64,000 nucleotides of DNA, from positions 98,010 through 162,009 of the forward strand of contig CALEAD010000016.1 in assembly GCA_937943625.1 (NCBI GenBank). The letters are read 5' to 3'. The position numbers and the translations under genes are program-made. Positions 1-10,182 of the stretch are shown here, piece by piece. How positions within the stretch are numbered: the first letter of the stretch is position 1; every line of letters begins with the position of its first letter. Source of the stretch: an uncultured Anaerolineae bacterium. Its GTDB lineage: Bacteria > Chloroflexota > Anaerolineae > Promineifilales > Promineifilaceae. The notes beneath the pieces were generated by a model that was given only the letters and a program-made list of their open reading frames with translations, had not been told where the DNA came from and did no database searches.

Positions 1-751
1 GCACAATGGTCTGCATGGCGGCAGCAAGCATGGAGCCAATAACCAGATAACGCCCCATGTCGAGGAAGTCGTCGCCAGCAGCAGCCAACGCCCGCCACCA
101 ACGGCCGTTTCCCTCTCTTGCCGTCATCTCCTCCTCATCTCTACTCATTTCTGACTCAGCCACTTCTGGTATACACTTCTCCAGCACCGCCACAGTTGGC
201 AGCAAAAGCGTGGGGGCAGGCAGCGGCATTGGGCGCAAGACGCGCTCTGGCCGAAACAGAGTAAAGAGCAAGCCCACCAGGAAGGCAATCGCCAATGTCC
301 CACCAAAACGCCAGAATAACACATCTCCCCAACCAAAAGCCGTGAAGGTGCTGGCCAGAACAATGGGATTGATAACCGGCGCAGCCAGCAAAAAAGAGAT
401 TCCCATGGCCAGCGGCACGCCTTTGCCATACAGACGGCGCGTCACCGGCACGACGCCACATTCGCAAACAGGAAAGGCAAAGCCTAACAAGGCACCTATG
501 AGCGCGGCGGCAAGCGGGTTGTCTGGCACAAAGTGCACCAGCGCCCCCTGGTCAACAAACTCGGCAATGATGCCGGAAACCAGAGAGCCGGCAACGAGAA
601 AAGGCATAGCCTCGATGAAGATGCCCAGGAAAATGGTGGCAAACGTTTGGAAACGGCTGCTAACATCGGCAGGAGTCAGGTTCGTCATTGCCCAAATTAG
701 TGCCGTAACGAAGATTAGCGCCAGCAAGAAAAGGGCAGCCGGGTTTTTCAT
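1..751 (-). CDS. Predicted permease, DUF318/YraQ-SO_0444 family (3' end cut by window)
   Basis: An open frame of 250 codons runs from an ATG at 751 off the left edge. The translation is strongly hydrophobic, with an N-terminal membrane segment at about residues 5-22 and further segments around 38-60 and 80-100. Its hallmark is the C-E-C-G-V-V-P-V motif at residues 96-103, a Cys-x-Cys signature of the DUF318 permease family, whose characterised members export metal or metalloid ions. The start lies 8 bp after the stop of the upstream phosphatidyltransferase gene, so the two are probably co-transcribed and translationally coupled; no good Shine-Dalgarno was seen. The substrate cannot be told from sequence. 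The opposite strand carries a long open frame that is only a shadow. Confidence 0.8.
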   Translation of the reverse strand, partial: MKNPAALFLLALIFVTALIWAMTNLTPADVSSRFQTFATIFLGIFIEAMPFLVAGSLVSGIIAEFVDQGALVHFVPDNPLAAALIGALLGFAFPVCECGVVPVTRRLYGKGVPLAMGISFLLAAPVINPIVLASTFTAFGWGDVLFWRFGGTLAIAFLVGLLFTLFRPERVLRPMPLPAPTLLLPTVAVLEKCIPEVAESEMSRDEEEMTAREGNGRWWRALAAAGDDFLDMGRYLVIGSMLAAAMQTIV

Positions 752-759
752 CCACAGTA

Positions 760-1482
760 TCAATGTTGGTTAATCTCCACCGCCAACGGCCGTTTCGTCA
801 GGTACAGGCTCAGCCCCACATAGTACACCACAAACAGCAGCGAGCCGCGAATCAGCAACGGCCGTTGCAGCGGATACTCAATCAGCGCCACCAGCACCAT
901 GAGACCCCAAACCAGGCTAAGCAGCATCGTCAACCGCTGCATCCGCCTGGTGCGGGATGGGTAGACGTATTTGACCGGCACAAAAACCAGCGCCGCGCAT
1001 AGCAGCACCAGCAGCAAATTCAGCCACGGGTTCAGCCCCAGCAAAAACAGGTACAGCGCGACAACGTTCCAGTATGACGGGAAACCTTTGAAGAAGTTGT
1101 CGTCGGTCTTTGCATCTGCCTGGGCAAACTGGTAGGCAGAGCTGAGCACGATGATGGCCGCCCCCAGCAGCGCCAGCGCCCCAGGCAGCAGCCCCGCCTG
1201 CACGATCAGCAGGGCGGGGATAAAGACGTAGGTCAGGTAATCAATGATATTGTCTAGCAGCGCGCCATCAAACTGGGGCAGCGCTTCTTTGACGCCCAGC
1301 GCGCGCGCCAACATGCCGTCAAAGCTGTCAATGAGCACCGTAACAGCCATCCAGATAAAGGCCATCTGCCACTGCTGGGCGAAGATGGCAAAGGTGGCCA
1401 GCAGGGCAAAAACGGCCCCGCTGGCCGTGAAGAGGTGAACACCCCAGGCCAGGGCTTGCTCTTTACGCATGGTTTCAGACAT
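760..1482 (-). CDS. pcs: CDP-alcohol phosphatidyltransferase, phosphatidylcholine synthase-like
   Basis: A membrane protein of 240 residues. Residues 55-81 carry the CDP-alcohol phosphotransferase signature D55-G56-x2-A59-R60-x12-G73-x3-D77-x3-D81. The 12-residue gap, rather than 8, is the form found in bacterial phosphatidylcholine synthase, which condenses CDP-diacylglycerol with choline. About seven or eight hydrophobic segments follow. I place the start at the ATG at 1482 (MSETMRKEQ), preceded by an AAAGAG-rich stretch; the frame is open to another ATG at 1530, but the added 16 residues look like leader sequence. It is followed 8 bp later by the permease gene. The specificity for choline is inferred from the motif and could differ. 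Confidence 0.75.
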   Translation of the reverse strand: MSETMRKEQALAWGVHLFTASGAVFALLATFAIFAQQWQMAFIWMAVTVLIDSFDGMLARALGVKEALPQFDGALLDNIIDYLTYVFIPALLIVQAGLLPGALALLGAAIIVLSSAYQFAQADAKTDDNFFKGFPSYWNVVALYLFLLGLNPWLNLLLVLLCAALVFVPVKYVYPSRTRRMQRLTMLLSLVWGLMVLVALIEYPLQRPLLIRGSLLFVVYYVGLSLYLTKRPLAVEINQH

Positions 1483-1807
1483 CTTTTTCTCTTTGGAAAT
1501 GATATTATTGTCTTTGCCTATTGTATCCAAATTTGTCTGCTACACTCATGATTTGGGAAGCAAAAAAGGTAATGACAATATCGCGGCTACTTGAGCAGCA
1601 GCCAGGAATTCAGCCAACGCAAGGTTATTGAGAAGCAGTTGGAACGATCATGCGAGTCAAGCATGGACGAGTCTGAAAATCGCTGGCTCCGCTGACAGGT
1701 GCTTGCTTGCGTCTGAACATGGAAAACGGCCGTTCCCATCAAGAAACGGCCGTTTTCATTTCTCCAACTAACCAGCCAGGGCAGATTGGCAATCGCCAAT
1801 CTCCCCC
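1483..1807. other. Intergenic stretch between pcs-like gene and amylopullulanase
   Basis: About 325 bp with no convincing gene. It holds the upstream region of the pcs-like gene and, near 1722-1757, two ACGGCCGT palindromes arranged as a hairpin (listed separately). Confidence 0.6.
1722..1757 (-). terminator. Hairpin made of two ACGGCCGT palindromes, possible terminator
   Basis: GAAAACGGCCGTT at 1722-1734 and its exact complement AACGGCCGTTTTC at 1745-1757 form a 13-bp stem with a 10-nt loop, about 50 nt past the stop codon of the amylopullulanase. The U-run is inside the stem (UUUUC) rather than after it, so termination is uncertain. Each arm is also self-complementary. Confidence 0.4.
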
Positions 1808-4800
1808 TTACCGGCGCAAATCCCCTACCAACGCACGGGGTTCTACCCAGGCTGCTGTGGGTGCGGTGCCACTGAAGCTCAGGTCACTCGCGGCAGCCGC
1901 TTGTTGCGGTGTAGGCGTCCCGTTCGCAAAGACAATCGGGAAGTAGTAGGTATACACCTGCGGCAGAACGAAAACGGCCGTTGTCCGCCCCGGCACCACA
2001 AACGTCCCCGTCGCCGCATCAAACGTCGTCGTCTGGACGATGGGATCAACCGAATTTTGCTGCACCGGGTGCAGGCCCAACTCCAGCCCGACCAGCGCCG
2101 CTTCCGTAAACGTCTGCGCCGCGTCGTTAGCATTAATCAGCACCACAATCAGCTCATAGCGCGGGTCCAGATCAGCGCCCACCAGGTCAGACAGACTCAT
2201 CACAATCAGCCCCGGCAATTGACCCGGCCCCGTATTGTGGTACGCCAGCCGCTCCTGCACCAGCGCCGCGTCACCCAGGCGGAACAACGGCGAGCTGGCC
2301 CGAATCGCCAGAAGCTCCTCAAACATCGCCGTCGTCAGGGTGATGGCATCCTCGCCCGCCATTAGCGCCGGATTCGCCAGATACGGAACCATAATCGGCC
2401 AGTTCTCCTGGTTCTTCTCCGCAATGGGCAGACCCACGCCAAAGTTATTGTGCTGATAGGTGTAGTCCAGCCGGTTGAACCAGTCGCCCGAATTGTAGCT
2501 GTCCCGGTCCAGCGACTTGGAGCGCAGCATTTCGCTGCCCGCGTGGAAGAACGGCACCCCCTGGCCCAACGCCACCGTGCTCAGACCCACAATCTGCGCC
2601 CGCACGCGCTCCTCCATCGTCGCCGCCATCGGCATCCCATACACGTTGATGTCATACAACGTCTGGTTATCGTGCTTGGAGATGTAGGTAATTGCCTCGA
2701 AGGGATGCACGGTATACCCGGCCGGCTGGCCGTTGTAATCCACCTGCGCTCCTGTCACCAGGTTGCCAAAGCGGTCAATAAACTGGTAGCCCGCCAGATT
2801 GCCCGCCATGCCCACGCGAATCTGGTCCATGTAGAGCAGCAGGCGCGCCAGCGCGTTCGGCTGATTGTAATCGTTCGGGTCATAGAAGAGGCCATTGGCA
2901 AACCCTTGCGTCTTTAGTGCCAGCCCGTTGTCAAATGGCCCACCGCCGCGCACCGCGTCGCGCTGCCGGTCGCTGAACGTGCCGATGCCCGTGCCCGCCA
3001 TGTTCAACTGCGTCGCGTTCTCGCCGCGCGCGTTGTTCGCCACTTCGCCAAAGTTCCAACCCTCACCATAGAGGTAGATGGCCGAACCGTCCACGCCATG
3101 CTCTTCAAGGGTCAAAGCGTCTAACGCTGCGCGCACGGCCAGCATATTGCGCTTCATGTGGTGGCCCATCAGGTCAAAGCGGAAGGCGTCTACTTTGTAC
3201 TGAATCGCCCACAGCACCACCGAGTCCACCATCAGCTTCTCCATCATGTCGTGTTCGGTGGCGGTGTTGGCGCAGCAGGTGCTGTTTTCCACCTGGCCGT
3301 TGGCGTTCAGGCGATGATAGTAGCCGGGCACCACGCGGTCTAAAATAGACTTGGGATTCTGGCCAGAGGCATTGGTGTGGTTGTAAACCACGTCCACGAC
3401 CACGCGCAGACCGTTCTCGTTCAGGTTCTGCACCAGCTCGCGGAACTCGATGATGCGCGTCGGGCCATCGGGATTGGTGCTGTAGCTGCCTTCTAGCGCG
3501 TTGTAGTGCAGCGGGTCATAGCCCCAGTTGAAGGCATCCTGGTCGCGGATGGCGTTGATCGCTTCTTGCTGCAACGTGGACGTGGGCGGCAAGGTGGCGA
3601 GCAGGGCATAATCCGGCTCCAGCCAGGTTGATTTGTCTTCGTTGATGGTGGCGATGTCGAACACCGGCAGCAGGTGCAGATGGGTCAGGCCCGCGTCCGC
3701 CAGGCTGAGCAGGTGCCTCATGCCGTTGGTATCGGTGTAGGTGAACGCCTTGAAGGTGCCGCGCTCGTCTGCCGGCACGCTTTCGTCGAAGGCGCTGAAG
3801 TCGCGCACGTGGACTTCGTAGATGGAGATGTCTTGCGGCCCCACCAGCGGCGGCTTGGCCAGATTGTCCCAGCCAGCCGGTTGCCAGTTCGGGTCGTTCA
3901 GGTCAAAAATCTGGCTGCGCGTGCTGTTCATCGCCAGGCTGACTGAGTAGGGGTCGGTGACGACGTTGTGCTCCACCTGGCCGGTGCTGTGCACGTAGAC
4001 CTCTACCTCGTACAGGTAGTATTGCCCCTTCCAGGCGGGCAAACCGGTGTACGACCAGATGCCGCTGGCGGCGTCCAAGGCCATGGCGTAGGTGGTGCTG
4101 GTGGTGGCCGGGTTGCTGTCGGCAAAGAGGTGCAGGGTGACGGATTTGGCCGTTGGCGCCCAGAGCTTGAGGGTGGGCGTGCTACCATTCCAGACGACGC
4201 CCAGTGCTTCGCCGTAGGCATTGGCGGCGTACAGGTCATCCAGCACGCCGGGGATTTGCAGGCCGGTAGCGTCTACCAGTTCGCCATTGGCGAAGGCGGA
4301 GACGGCGATCTGCCCCTTGAGCAGTTCGGGAACGTCAGCAACGGCCGTATCCACCTGCCACGCCGGTAATCCAGCCAGATGCGGGAACTTGGCGGCAATA
4401 TCGCCGCCGATGACGCCATTCAGCGTCAGGGTGTAGACGGAGCCGCCGCTGATGCCGCTGTTGTCCAGCGTCAGGCCGCCGTTGGGGGCCGCGTGCAGAT
4501 AGACGGTGTCGGCCGGCTGCATCGGCGCCCAGCCAATCGTGTCTTCGCTCAACCAGTAGGCGCGCTGCCGGTTGATGTTGCCAATCGTCGCCCCGGCGCA
4601 GACGCGCTCGGCAACGTTGAAGGCGATGGCCTGATTGGTGAACTGCACGCCCGCGCTCAACACATTCGCGCCGCCGTCGCCCTCGACAATCCAGATTTCA
4701 TACCCTTTGCTGCCCAGGTCCAGACTCTGGTCATCGGGCACGTCTTTGGTGTCGCCGCGATGGAGGATGTAGTTGAGCGTCGTCGCGCCGTCGAACAGCG

Positions 4801-7800
4801 GCACGTTGAAGTAGATGCCAAAGCCAGTCTGGCCATCGGGCAGGCGCGGCGTTGTCCAGCCAGGGTCAGACGCACCGCCCCAGGTGTGCAGCCCCCAGAA
4901 GTCGTTGTAGTTGCTGCTGCTGTAGTCGCCGTAGTCGCCCAGGCAGCGGTGGTAATGGATGGTGGCGGTGTTGGTCGCCGCGCCCCACTGCGCGTACCAG
5001 CCCGCTTCGGCGGAATTGACCCAGATTTCGTAGTTCTCGGCCGGGGTGTGGGTGCGATCTGGCTCCTGGCTGCCTATGCCGTTGTGGACGATGAAGTTCA
5101 GGCCGCGCGTCAGCTCCAGCGTGGGGTAGATGTTGGTGGTGATGCTGTAGACCGCGCCAAAGTCATCGTAGCTGCTGGGCATTTCGCGGTCAGGCCAGTT
5201 GGTGAGCGGCGGGTCGCCATCTTGCCACAGGTGCAGGCCCCAACCGGTGTAATTGTCGTCCTCGCGGTTATAGTGAACCAGGGTCTGGCCCAGCGCTTCG
5301 GCGCGGGAGGTGTAGATGGTCCAATCACCCTGTACCAGCCAGATTTCCCGCGAGACGGAGGGGTCGAAGAAGCGGTCCCCTTCGCCGGGGTCTTTTTCGT
5401 TGCCGCGATGGACGATGAAGTTAACCGGCTGCGTTTCATCCACCAGGCGCATGGCGACGAAGGCGCCATAGTCGTCTATGCCGCTGAATTTGCGCGGCTG
5501 ATCCCAGGAGGGGTTGTACTCGTCTGGGTGCAGGGCGTTGCCCCACAGGTGCAGCCCCCAGAAGTCGTTGAAGTCGCTGCTGCTAAAGTCGCCATAGTCG
5601 CCGTTGAAGCGGTGATAGTGGATGATGACGTAATCCTCGTCGCCGCTGGCTGGGGCGCTGACGATGGCGCTGACGATGTTATTCTTGTAGTTGCCGTTCA
5701 GGTCGTTGACAATGGCCTGGAAGGTGATCGGCGTGCCGTCGGGCAGCCCGGTCACATCGTAGAAGATGCGGTAGGGGGCGTTGTTGTCTGTGCCGAGGTA
5801 TTCGTAGGGGCCATCGCCGATTTTGACGGCGAAGTTGACTTCGGCGAAGATGGGTTCGCTGAGGGTGACGCCGACTTCGACACGGCCGCTCACGAAGCTG
5901 CCTGGCGCGGGCGCATAGAAGGTCACATCCGGCGCTTCGCTGACGCTGCGCGTGGGCAGCGGCGCGTTGGCACGGTAGATGGCGACGCTGAGCGGCGGCA
6001 CGGTGACGGAGAGCTGGCTGGCCCCGGTGGAGGTGATAATGTCGCTGCTGCCAATGGGGTAAACGGCCGTAAAGCCCATATTCGCCGCATAGACCGGGAA
6101 AGTAGCCGAAGCGGGCGTGGTGGCGTTGTTCAGCGCGACGACGTACTCGACCTTCTCATCCCGCTCGATGCGCGAGAAGGCGTAGATGCCTGGGCTATTT
6201 TGCCCGTAGCGGTGAATTTGCGCCCCGCGCCGCAGCGCCAGGTGGTCGCTGCGCACGCTCGCGTAATCAGCAAAGGTCTGGTAAAGCGGGTGAGTGGGGT
6301 CAAAGTTAGAATCGGCCGTGGTCGCGTCCGTGCCAATCAGGTTGTTATCGTTGTAGGAGGCCACCTGGCTGGGGAACATATCCTCGCGGGCGTCGGCGTC
6401 GCCGCCATCGCTAACGAAGCCCTGCTCATCGCCGTAGTAGACAATCGGGAAGCCACGCGCGAAGAACATCAGGGCGTGGCCTAGCTGCGAGCGGGCCAGC
6501 CATTCAGCGTTCGGCATCCCGCCCAATTCGTTACGGATGAAGCCACCAAAACGGCCGATGTCGTGGTTGCTGATAAAGTTCGCCAGCTGGTAGGCGTTGC
6601 TGTCGGCATCGGTGTAATAGTCGTCGTTGGCAAAATGGGTTTGCAGATTATTCGTCGGTTCGCTCTTAATGGCAAAGCCATAGGCGTACCCCTGCGTCTG
6701 GAAATCCAGCACCGACGGTAGATTGCCTTTGGTGGTGTAAACGCTCAGGGTGGGCGTGTGATAATCGAACACCTCGCCAAACATGAAGAAGTCCGGCTTG
6801 CCATTGTTAACGGCGTAATCCATCACCGCCGGGATCACTTCTTGCCAGAATTCGATGTTGACGTGCTTTACCGTGTCCAGGCGAAAGCCATCAATGTTGT
6901 AGTTGGCGATGGTGTTGGTGAAGATGTCAATAAAGCCCAGCACCACGCCTGGGTGTTCGGTGAAGAGGTCGTCCAGGCCGAAGAAATCGCCATAGTTCAC
7001 GCTTTCCCCGGCAAAGGTGGAATCGCCCCGGTTGTGGTAGTAGATGGGATTGTTCAGCCAATCGGGGTTCTTGATGGTGGCGTGCGCCGGATCGGCAAAA
7101 GTGGGCGTGTAGGGGAAGCTGACCAATGGGTCAAGTTCCGGGAATGTGCCCATGCCGACGTAGTCGCGGTCGTCAAAAATGTTACCATCGGCGTCGCGGT
7201 AGGGATAGTCGGTTTTGTTGCGATAGCTGTATTGTCCTTCCAGGTATTGGATCATGTTGCCGGTGTGGTTGGCGACAATGTCCAGGTAGACCTTCATGCC
7301 GCGCGCATGGGCGGCGTTCACAAAGGCGGCAAATTCGGCGTCTGTGCCCAGGTGCGGGTCAATAGACTCAAAATCGAGTATCCAGTAGCCATGATAGCCA
7401 GCGTAGGAGGTGTCGGGATTGGTGCCGCTGCCTTCCAGCACGTCGTTCTTGAAGACCGGCGTGATCCAGAGGGCGGTCACGCCCATGTCTTGCAGATAGT
7501 CCAGGCGGCTGGTCAGACCGGCCAGGTCGCCGCCGTGGAAGAAGTTTTTGTGCGTGGGCAGGTAGCCGTGATCGAACTCGTTACCGGGGATGCCGCCGGT
7601 ATTGTTGCTGGGATCGCCATCCTCAAAGCGGTCGGTGAGCAGGAAGTAGAAGGCTTCGTCCTGCACGGGGTGGCTGACGGGCGCTTTGATGAGCGAGGGA
7701 TCAATGGGCGGCAGGGTGGGTTCGGGGGCGATAATGGCGCTACGGCCGTTTCTGCCATCAATCCAGAACGCCACAATATCGCCATCGGTGGCCACGCTGA

Positions 7801-9094
7801 AGGGAATGGTGGGGGCGTTTTTGTTGCGGCCGTCGTTGCCAATCTGGTTGTCCCAGCCGCCAGTGTTGGTGAACTTCGCCTCGTAGTCGCCGGCGTTAAA
7901 CTGATAGGGCAGGATGTAGTAATTGTTGGGCAGGGTGGCCAGCGTGGTGGCCGGGTTGTTGTTGCTCCACCCTTGCCAGGGGCCAACGGCCGTAAAGCTG
8001 GCGGGCATGTCATCCCAGGCGTTGACGATGTTTTGTGTGGGAACCAGCGGCAGCCCAACGTCATTGCTGTGATTATTCGTATCAAAGGTGATCTTCACCA
8101 CCTGGTCGGCCACGCCGGTGATAAACCAGGCGTTGTCAGAGGGGTAGGCTGTGCTCCAATCGCCACAGGTGACCGCTTTGAACTCGTAGCGGTCGGGCGT
8201 GGCAATGGTCACGTCAAGCGAGTAGACGCCGTCGCCGCCAACCAGGTCGCCGTTCACGCCGTCGTCATTGAGAGGCGTGCTGGCATTGTTCCAGCCGTTG
8301 AAGCTGCCCGCCACGCACCAGTTGTCTGTGCCACTGCCATTGGGGGCAATTGCCATCCGCCCTTCCACCATGTCCAGCAAGAAGATAACGATCTGGTTAG
8401 CCACGCTGGTGCTGAAGGAGATGGTTCCAGCATTTTTGTTACGGCCGTCGGCGCCAATCTGATTGTCCCAACTGCCTGTTTGCGTAATTTTGGCCTCGTA
8501 GCTGCCGGCTGTGGCAAATTCGTAAGCCAGGCGGTACATACCATGACCAACGGCCGTCATTGCCGTGGCCGGGTTGGCATTATTCCAGCCCTGCCAAGGG
8601 CCAACTACCGTGTAAGCAGCAGGCGGCGCATCAAACCAGACGTTGACAATGTTTTGCGCCGGCCGCAGCACCAGACCGGCATTGCCGCTGTAATTGTTCG
8701 TATCGAAGAGGAACTTGACCGTGTGGTTGTCCGCGGCCGTGATGAGCCAGGCATTGTCCGCCGGATAGGCGTTGCTCCAGTTGCCGCACTCAACCACCTT
8801 GAACTCATAGCGGTCTGCGCTGGGGATGGCGTAGTCCAGCGAGTAAACGCCATCATTGGCGATCAGGTCGCCGCTGGTGGCGTCGTCAAACAGGGGGGTG
8901 CTGCTGTTGTTCCAGCCGTTGAAGCTGCCCGCCACGCACCAATTGGTGTTGACCGGTAGCAGCGGCTCGCTGGCTGCTGCCAGACGGTTGGCCTGGGCGC
9001 CGCTACCCAACAGCCAGCCGGTGATGAATAGCAAGCCAAGCACCATAAACAGCGTCAGGCCTGGGCTGGAGAAAGAACGAGAAATTTTTCGCAT
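1808..9094 (-). CDS. Secreted bifunctional amylopullulanase with two GH13 catalytic domains
   Basis: A 2428-residue extracellular starch-degrading enzyme. Order: signal peptide (about 1-41); two tandem copies of a roughly 205-residue pair of X25-like starch-binding sandwiches (about 51-250 and 258-456; [12 protein letters not shown] at 52 and 259); GH13 alpha-amylase domain (about 470-1045) with DIVANH 605-610, nucleophile D740, acid/base E774 and NHD 843-845; a linker sandwich; three CBM41/PUD modules (about 1155-1265, 1270-1365, 1377-1480); a CBM48-like region near 1630-1700; and a type I pullulanase domain with DVVYNH 1901-1906, FNWGYDP 1855-1861, D1974, E2011 and HD 2141-2142. All catalytic residues are present in both domains, so it should cut both alpha-1,4 and alpha-1,6 bonds. 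No LPXTG or S-layer anchor was seen. The start has an AAGGAG Shine-Dalgarno five bases upstream. Confidence 0.95.
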   Translation of the reverse strand: MRKISRSFSSPGLTLFMVLGLLFITGWLLGSGAQANRLAAASEPLLPVNTNWCVAGSFNGWNNSSTPLFDDATSGDLIANDGVYSLDYAIPSADRYEFKVVECGNWSNAYPADNAWLITAADNHTVKFLFDTNNYSGNAGLVLRPAQNIVNVWFDAPPAAYTVVGPWQGWNNANPATAMTAVGHGMYRLAYEFATAGSYEAKITQTGSWDNQIGADGRNKNAGTISFSTSVANQIVIFLLDMVEGRMAIAPNGSGTDNWCVAGSFNGWNNASTPLNDDGVNGDLVGGDGVYSLDVTIATPDRYEFKAVTCGDWSTAYPSDNAWFITGVADQVVKITFDTNNHSNDVGLPLVPTQNIVNAWDDMPASFTAVGPWQGWSNNNPATTLATLPNNYYILPYQFNAGDYEAKFTNTGGWDNQIGNDGRNKNAPTIPFSVATDGDIVAFWIDGRNGRSAIIAPEPTLPPIDPSLIKAPVSHPVQDEAFYFLLTDRFEDGDPSNNTGGIPGNEFDHGYLPTHKNFFHGGDLAGLTSRLDYLQDMGVTALWITPVFKNDVLEGSGTNPDTSYAGYHGYWILDFESIDPHLGTDAEFAAFVNAAHARGMKVYLDIVANHTGNMIQYLEGQYSYRNKTDYPYRDADGNIFDDRDYVGMGTFPELDPLVSFPYTPTFADPAHATIKNPDWLNNPIYYHNRGDSTFAGESVNYGDFFGLDDLFTEHPGVVLGFIDIFTNTIANYNIDGFRLDTVKHVNIEFWQEVIPAVMDYAVNNGKPDFFMFGEVFDYHTPTLSVYTTKGNLPSVLDFQTQGYAYGFAIKSEPTNNLQTHFANDDYYTDADSNAYQLANFISNHDIGRFGGFIRNELGGMPNAEWLARSQLGHALMFFARGFPIVYYGDEQGFVSDGGDADAREDMFPSQVASYNDNNLIGTDATTADSNFDPTHPLYQTFADYASVRSDHLALRRGAQIHRYGQNSPGIYAFSRIERDEKVEYVVALNNATTPASATFPVYAANMGFTAVYPIGSSDIITSTGASQLSVTVPPLSVAIYRANAPLPTRSVSEAPDVTFYAPAPGSFVSGRVEVGVTLSEPIFAEVNFAVKIGDGPYEYLGTDNNAPYRIFYDVTGLPDGTPITFQAIVNDLNGNYKNNIVSAIVSAPASGDEDYVIIHYHRFNGDYGDFSSSDFNDFWGLHLWGNALHPDEYNPSWDQPRKFSGIDDYGAFVAMRLVDETQPVNFIVHRGNEKDPGEGDRFFDPSVSREIWLVQGDWTIYTSRAEALGQTLVHYNREDDNYTGWGLHLWQDGDPPLTNWPDREMPSSYDDFGAVYSITTNIYPTLELTRGLNFIVHNGIGSQEPDRTHTPAENYEIWVNSAEAGWYAQWGAATNTATIHYHRCLGDYGDYSSSNYNDFWGLHTWGGASDPGWTTPRLPDGQTGFGIYFNVPLFDGATTLNYILHRGDTKDVPDDQSLDLGSKGYEIWIVEGDGGANVLSAGVQFTNQAIAFNVAERVCAGATIGNINRQRAYWLSEDTIGWAPMQPADTVYLHAAPNGGLTLDNSGISGGSVYTLTLNGVIGGDIAAKFPHLAGLPAWQVDTAVADVPELLKGQIAVSAFANGELVDATGLQIPGVLDDLYAANAYGEALGVVWNGSTPTLKLWAPTAKSVTLHLFADSNPATTSTTYAMALDAASGIWSYTGLPAWKGQYYLYEVEVYVHSTGQVEHNVVTDPYSVSLAMNSTRSQIFDLNDPNWQPAGWDNLAKPPLVGPQDISIYEVHVRDFSAFDESVPADERGTFKAFTYTDTNGMRHLLSLADAGLTHLHLLPVFDIATINEDKSTWLEPDYALLATLPPTSTLQQEAINAIRDQDAFNWGYDPLHYNALEGSYSTNPDGPTRIIEFRELVQNLNENGLRVVVDVVYNHTNASGQNPKSILDRVVPGYYHRLNANGQVENSTCCANTATEHDMMEKLMVDSVVLWAIQYKVDAFRFDLMGHHMKRNMLAVRAALDALTLEEHGVDGSAIYLYGEGWNFGEVANNARGENATQLNMAGTGIGTFSDRQRDAVRGGGPFDNGLALKTQGFANGLFYDPNDYNQPNALARLLLYMDQIRVGMAGNLAGYQFIDRFGNLVTGAQVDYNGQPAGYTVHPFEAITYISKHDNQTLYDINVYGMPMAATMEERVRAQIVGLSTVALGQGVPFFHAGSEMLRSKSLDRDSYNSGDWFNRLDYTYQHNNFGVGLPIAEKNQENWPIMVPYLANPALMAGEDAITLTTAMFEELLAIRASSPLFRLGDAALVQERLAYHNTGPGQLPGLIVMSLSDLVGADLDPRYELIVVLINANDAAQTFTEAALVGLELGLHPVQQNSVDPIVQTTTFDAATGTFVVPGRTTAVFVLPQVYTYYFPIVFANGTPTPQQAAAASDLSFSGTAPTAAWVEPRALVGDLRR

Positions 9095-9121
9095 GGTTAC
9101 TCCTTAAAGTAGGGTCAGGAA

Positions 9122-9160
9122 ATAAAAAAAGGGCAGAAACGGCCGTTTACCGTTCTGCCC
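9122..9160 (-). terminator. Intrinsic terminator/attenuator just upstream of amylopullulanase
   Basis: On the minus strand a GC-rich stem (GGGCAGAACGG pairing with CCGTTTCTGCCC, one bulged T) is followed by seven T. It ends 27 nt before the amylopullulanase start codon. It could end transcripts from the gene at 9510-10076, or act as a leader attenuator for the enzyme gene. Confidence 0.75.
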
Positions 9161-9509
9161 CCTGTTTGATCAGTTGCGCAATTGGTTAAAAAGTCTAATT
9201 TTGGCGTTTGGCGCAAAATTGTCTGTCATACTGCCCAATTTTGCCCCAAGTTAGTTGATGTGTCAACTAAGCTGTCTCAATTTGCAGTAATTCTCAATTT
9301 GGGCATGGTTCGTAAAGGCTATGTTGGCCGCCAACGGCCGACCGCTCCTCTACTGCGAGTTGTGGTAGTCTATCAATGGCCGTCTGCGACCTGTTCGTAG
9401 TACCGTTCGTAGTGCCGGCTTTAGTCGGCTGTCTGCCGCTAAAGCGGTTACTACGAACTTTTCCGCGCCGTCTCACCGACCCCCATTGTTGCAAATTTAG
9501 AATTGCTGG
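9161..9509. other. Intergenic region with a long imperfect inverted repeat
   Basis: No gene supported in about 350 bp. The AT-rich half (9181-9300) could hold the amylopullulanase promoter, but I saw no clear -35/-10 pair. The right half carries the inverted repeat at 9404-9457, listed separately. Confidence 0.5.
9404..9457. repeat. Imperfect inverted repeat, GTTCGTAGT...ACTACGAAC
   Basis: The outer arms GTTCGTAGT and ACTACGAAC are exact complements. Inside them, CTTTAG and CTAAAG pair again around a loop rich in CGGC/GCCG. A partial direct repeat of GTTCGTAGT lies just before it. The form is that of a small dispersed palindromic repeat; no second copy was seen in this window. Confidence 0.6.
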
Positions 9510-10076
9510 CTAAATTGAGGATTGCTGTGCAACTTTGGGCTGTGTTGCCGCCGCATAGCCCAGCTCCAGCACGCGGAAGTTCGCCTGGAGCAGTTTAGCC
9601 TTGCTGGCAGGCAGATGGCCGCGCAGAGTTTCTTGCACCGCTTCTAACGAGAGGATCGGCCGTTTAGCCAGCAGCGCCCCCAGTGTTGCCATATTCGTCA
9701 TTTTCACCGTGCCCTGCTGTTCGGCTATCTCATTGGCAGGCACGTACACCACGTCAATGTCCTGGCGTTCGGCAACGGCCGTTACCATCGAACTATTCAC
9801 CACAAACAGCCCCCCTGGTTTTACCAGCGGCTGATACTTCTCAAAAGAGGGCAAATTTAGCGCCACGGCAATATCCGGGTAATTCACCAGCGGCGCGCCA
9901 ATCGGCTCATCGCTGATAATGACCGTACAGTTTGCCGTGCCGCCGCGCATTTCCGGACCATAAGAGGGAATCCAAGTTACGTGGTAGCCATGTTCCATAC
10001 CCGCGTAGGCCAAAAGCTGCCCGGCAAACAGCGCCCCCTGCCCGCCAAAACCAGAAATAATGATAGATGTTTGCAT
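9510..10076 (-). CDS. 2-oxoacid:ferredoxin oxidoreductase, gamma subunit
   Basis: A protein of 188 residues, the usual size for the catalytic gamma chain of four-subunit 2-oxoacid:ferredoxin oxidoreductases (KOR/VOR type). It begins with the glycine-rich ISGFGGQGALFAG motif and has the SYGPEMRGG motif near residues 49-57, both conserved in gamma chains. The complex oxidatively decarboxylates a 2-oxoacid to an acyl-CoA and reduces ferredoxin in the cytoplasm. It is the last gene of the operon that starts with the ferredoxin subunit at 13711; between it and the beta subunit lie an aminotransferase gene and two repeats. An AAGGAA Shine-Dalgarno precedes the start. Confidence 0.9.
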   Translation of the reverse strand: MQTSIIISGFGGQGALFAGQLLAYAGMEHGYHVTWIPSYGPEMRGGTANCTVIISDEPIGAPLVNYPDIAVALNLPSFEKYQPLVKPGGLFVVNSSMVTAVAERQDIDVVYVPANEIAEQQGTVKMTNMATLGALLAKRPILSLEAVQETLRGHLPASKAKLLQANFRVLELGYAAATQPKVAQQSSI

Positions 10077-10119
10077 AATTCAGGTTCCTTATTCGTCACT
10101 GCCAGTTTTTGGGGGAACG

Positions 10120-10180
10120 TTGGATAGTTGGATGGTTGGATGGTTCGTTTGCCACCAACCAACTACCCCACCAACCCCTT
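10120..10180. repeat. GGTTGGAT/CCAACC hairpin repeat, copy 1
   Basis: A run of GGATGGTT-like units followed after a short spacer by CCAACC-like units, able to fold into a hairpin. Four similar loci occur at 29943, 51917, 54663 and 62977, all intergenic. This one lies between the aminotransferase and the gamma subunit gene. Confidence 0.7.
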
Positions 10181-10182
10181 CT

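Noticed and set aside
57..773. Long plus-strand open frame (238 codons)
   Set aside because: It is antisense to the permease, whose Cys-x-Cys motif and membrane segments are clear; the plus frame gives a low-complexity Ser/Thr/Lys-rich product.
4379..8959. Two plus-strand open frames of about 700 codons inside the amylopullulanase
   Set aside because: They are mirror frames created by the codon bias of a G+C-rich gene (Val/Ala/Gly-rich products) and match no family.
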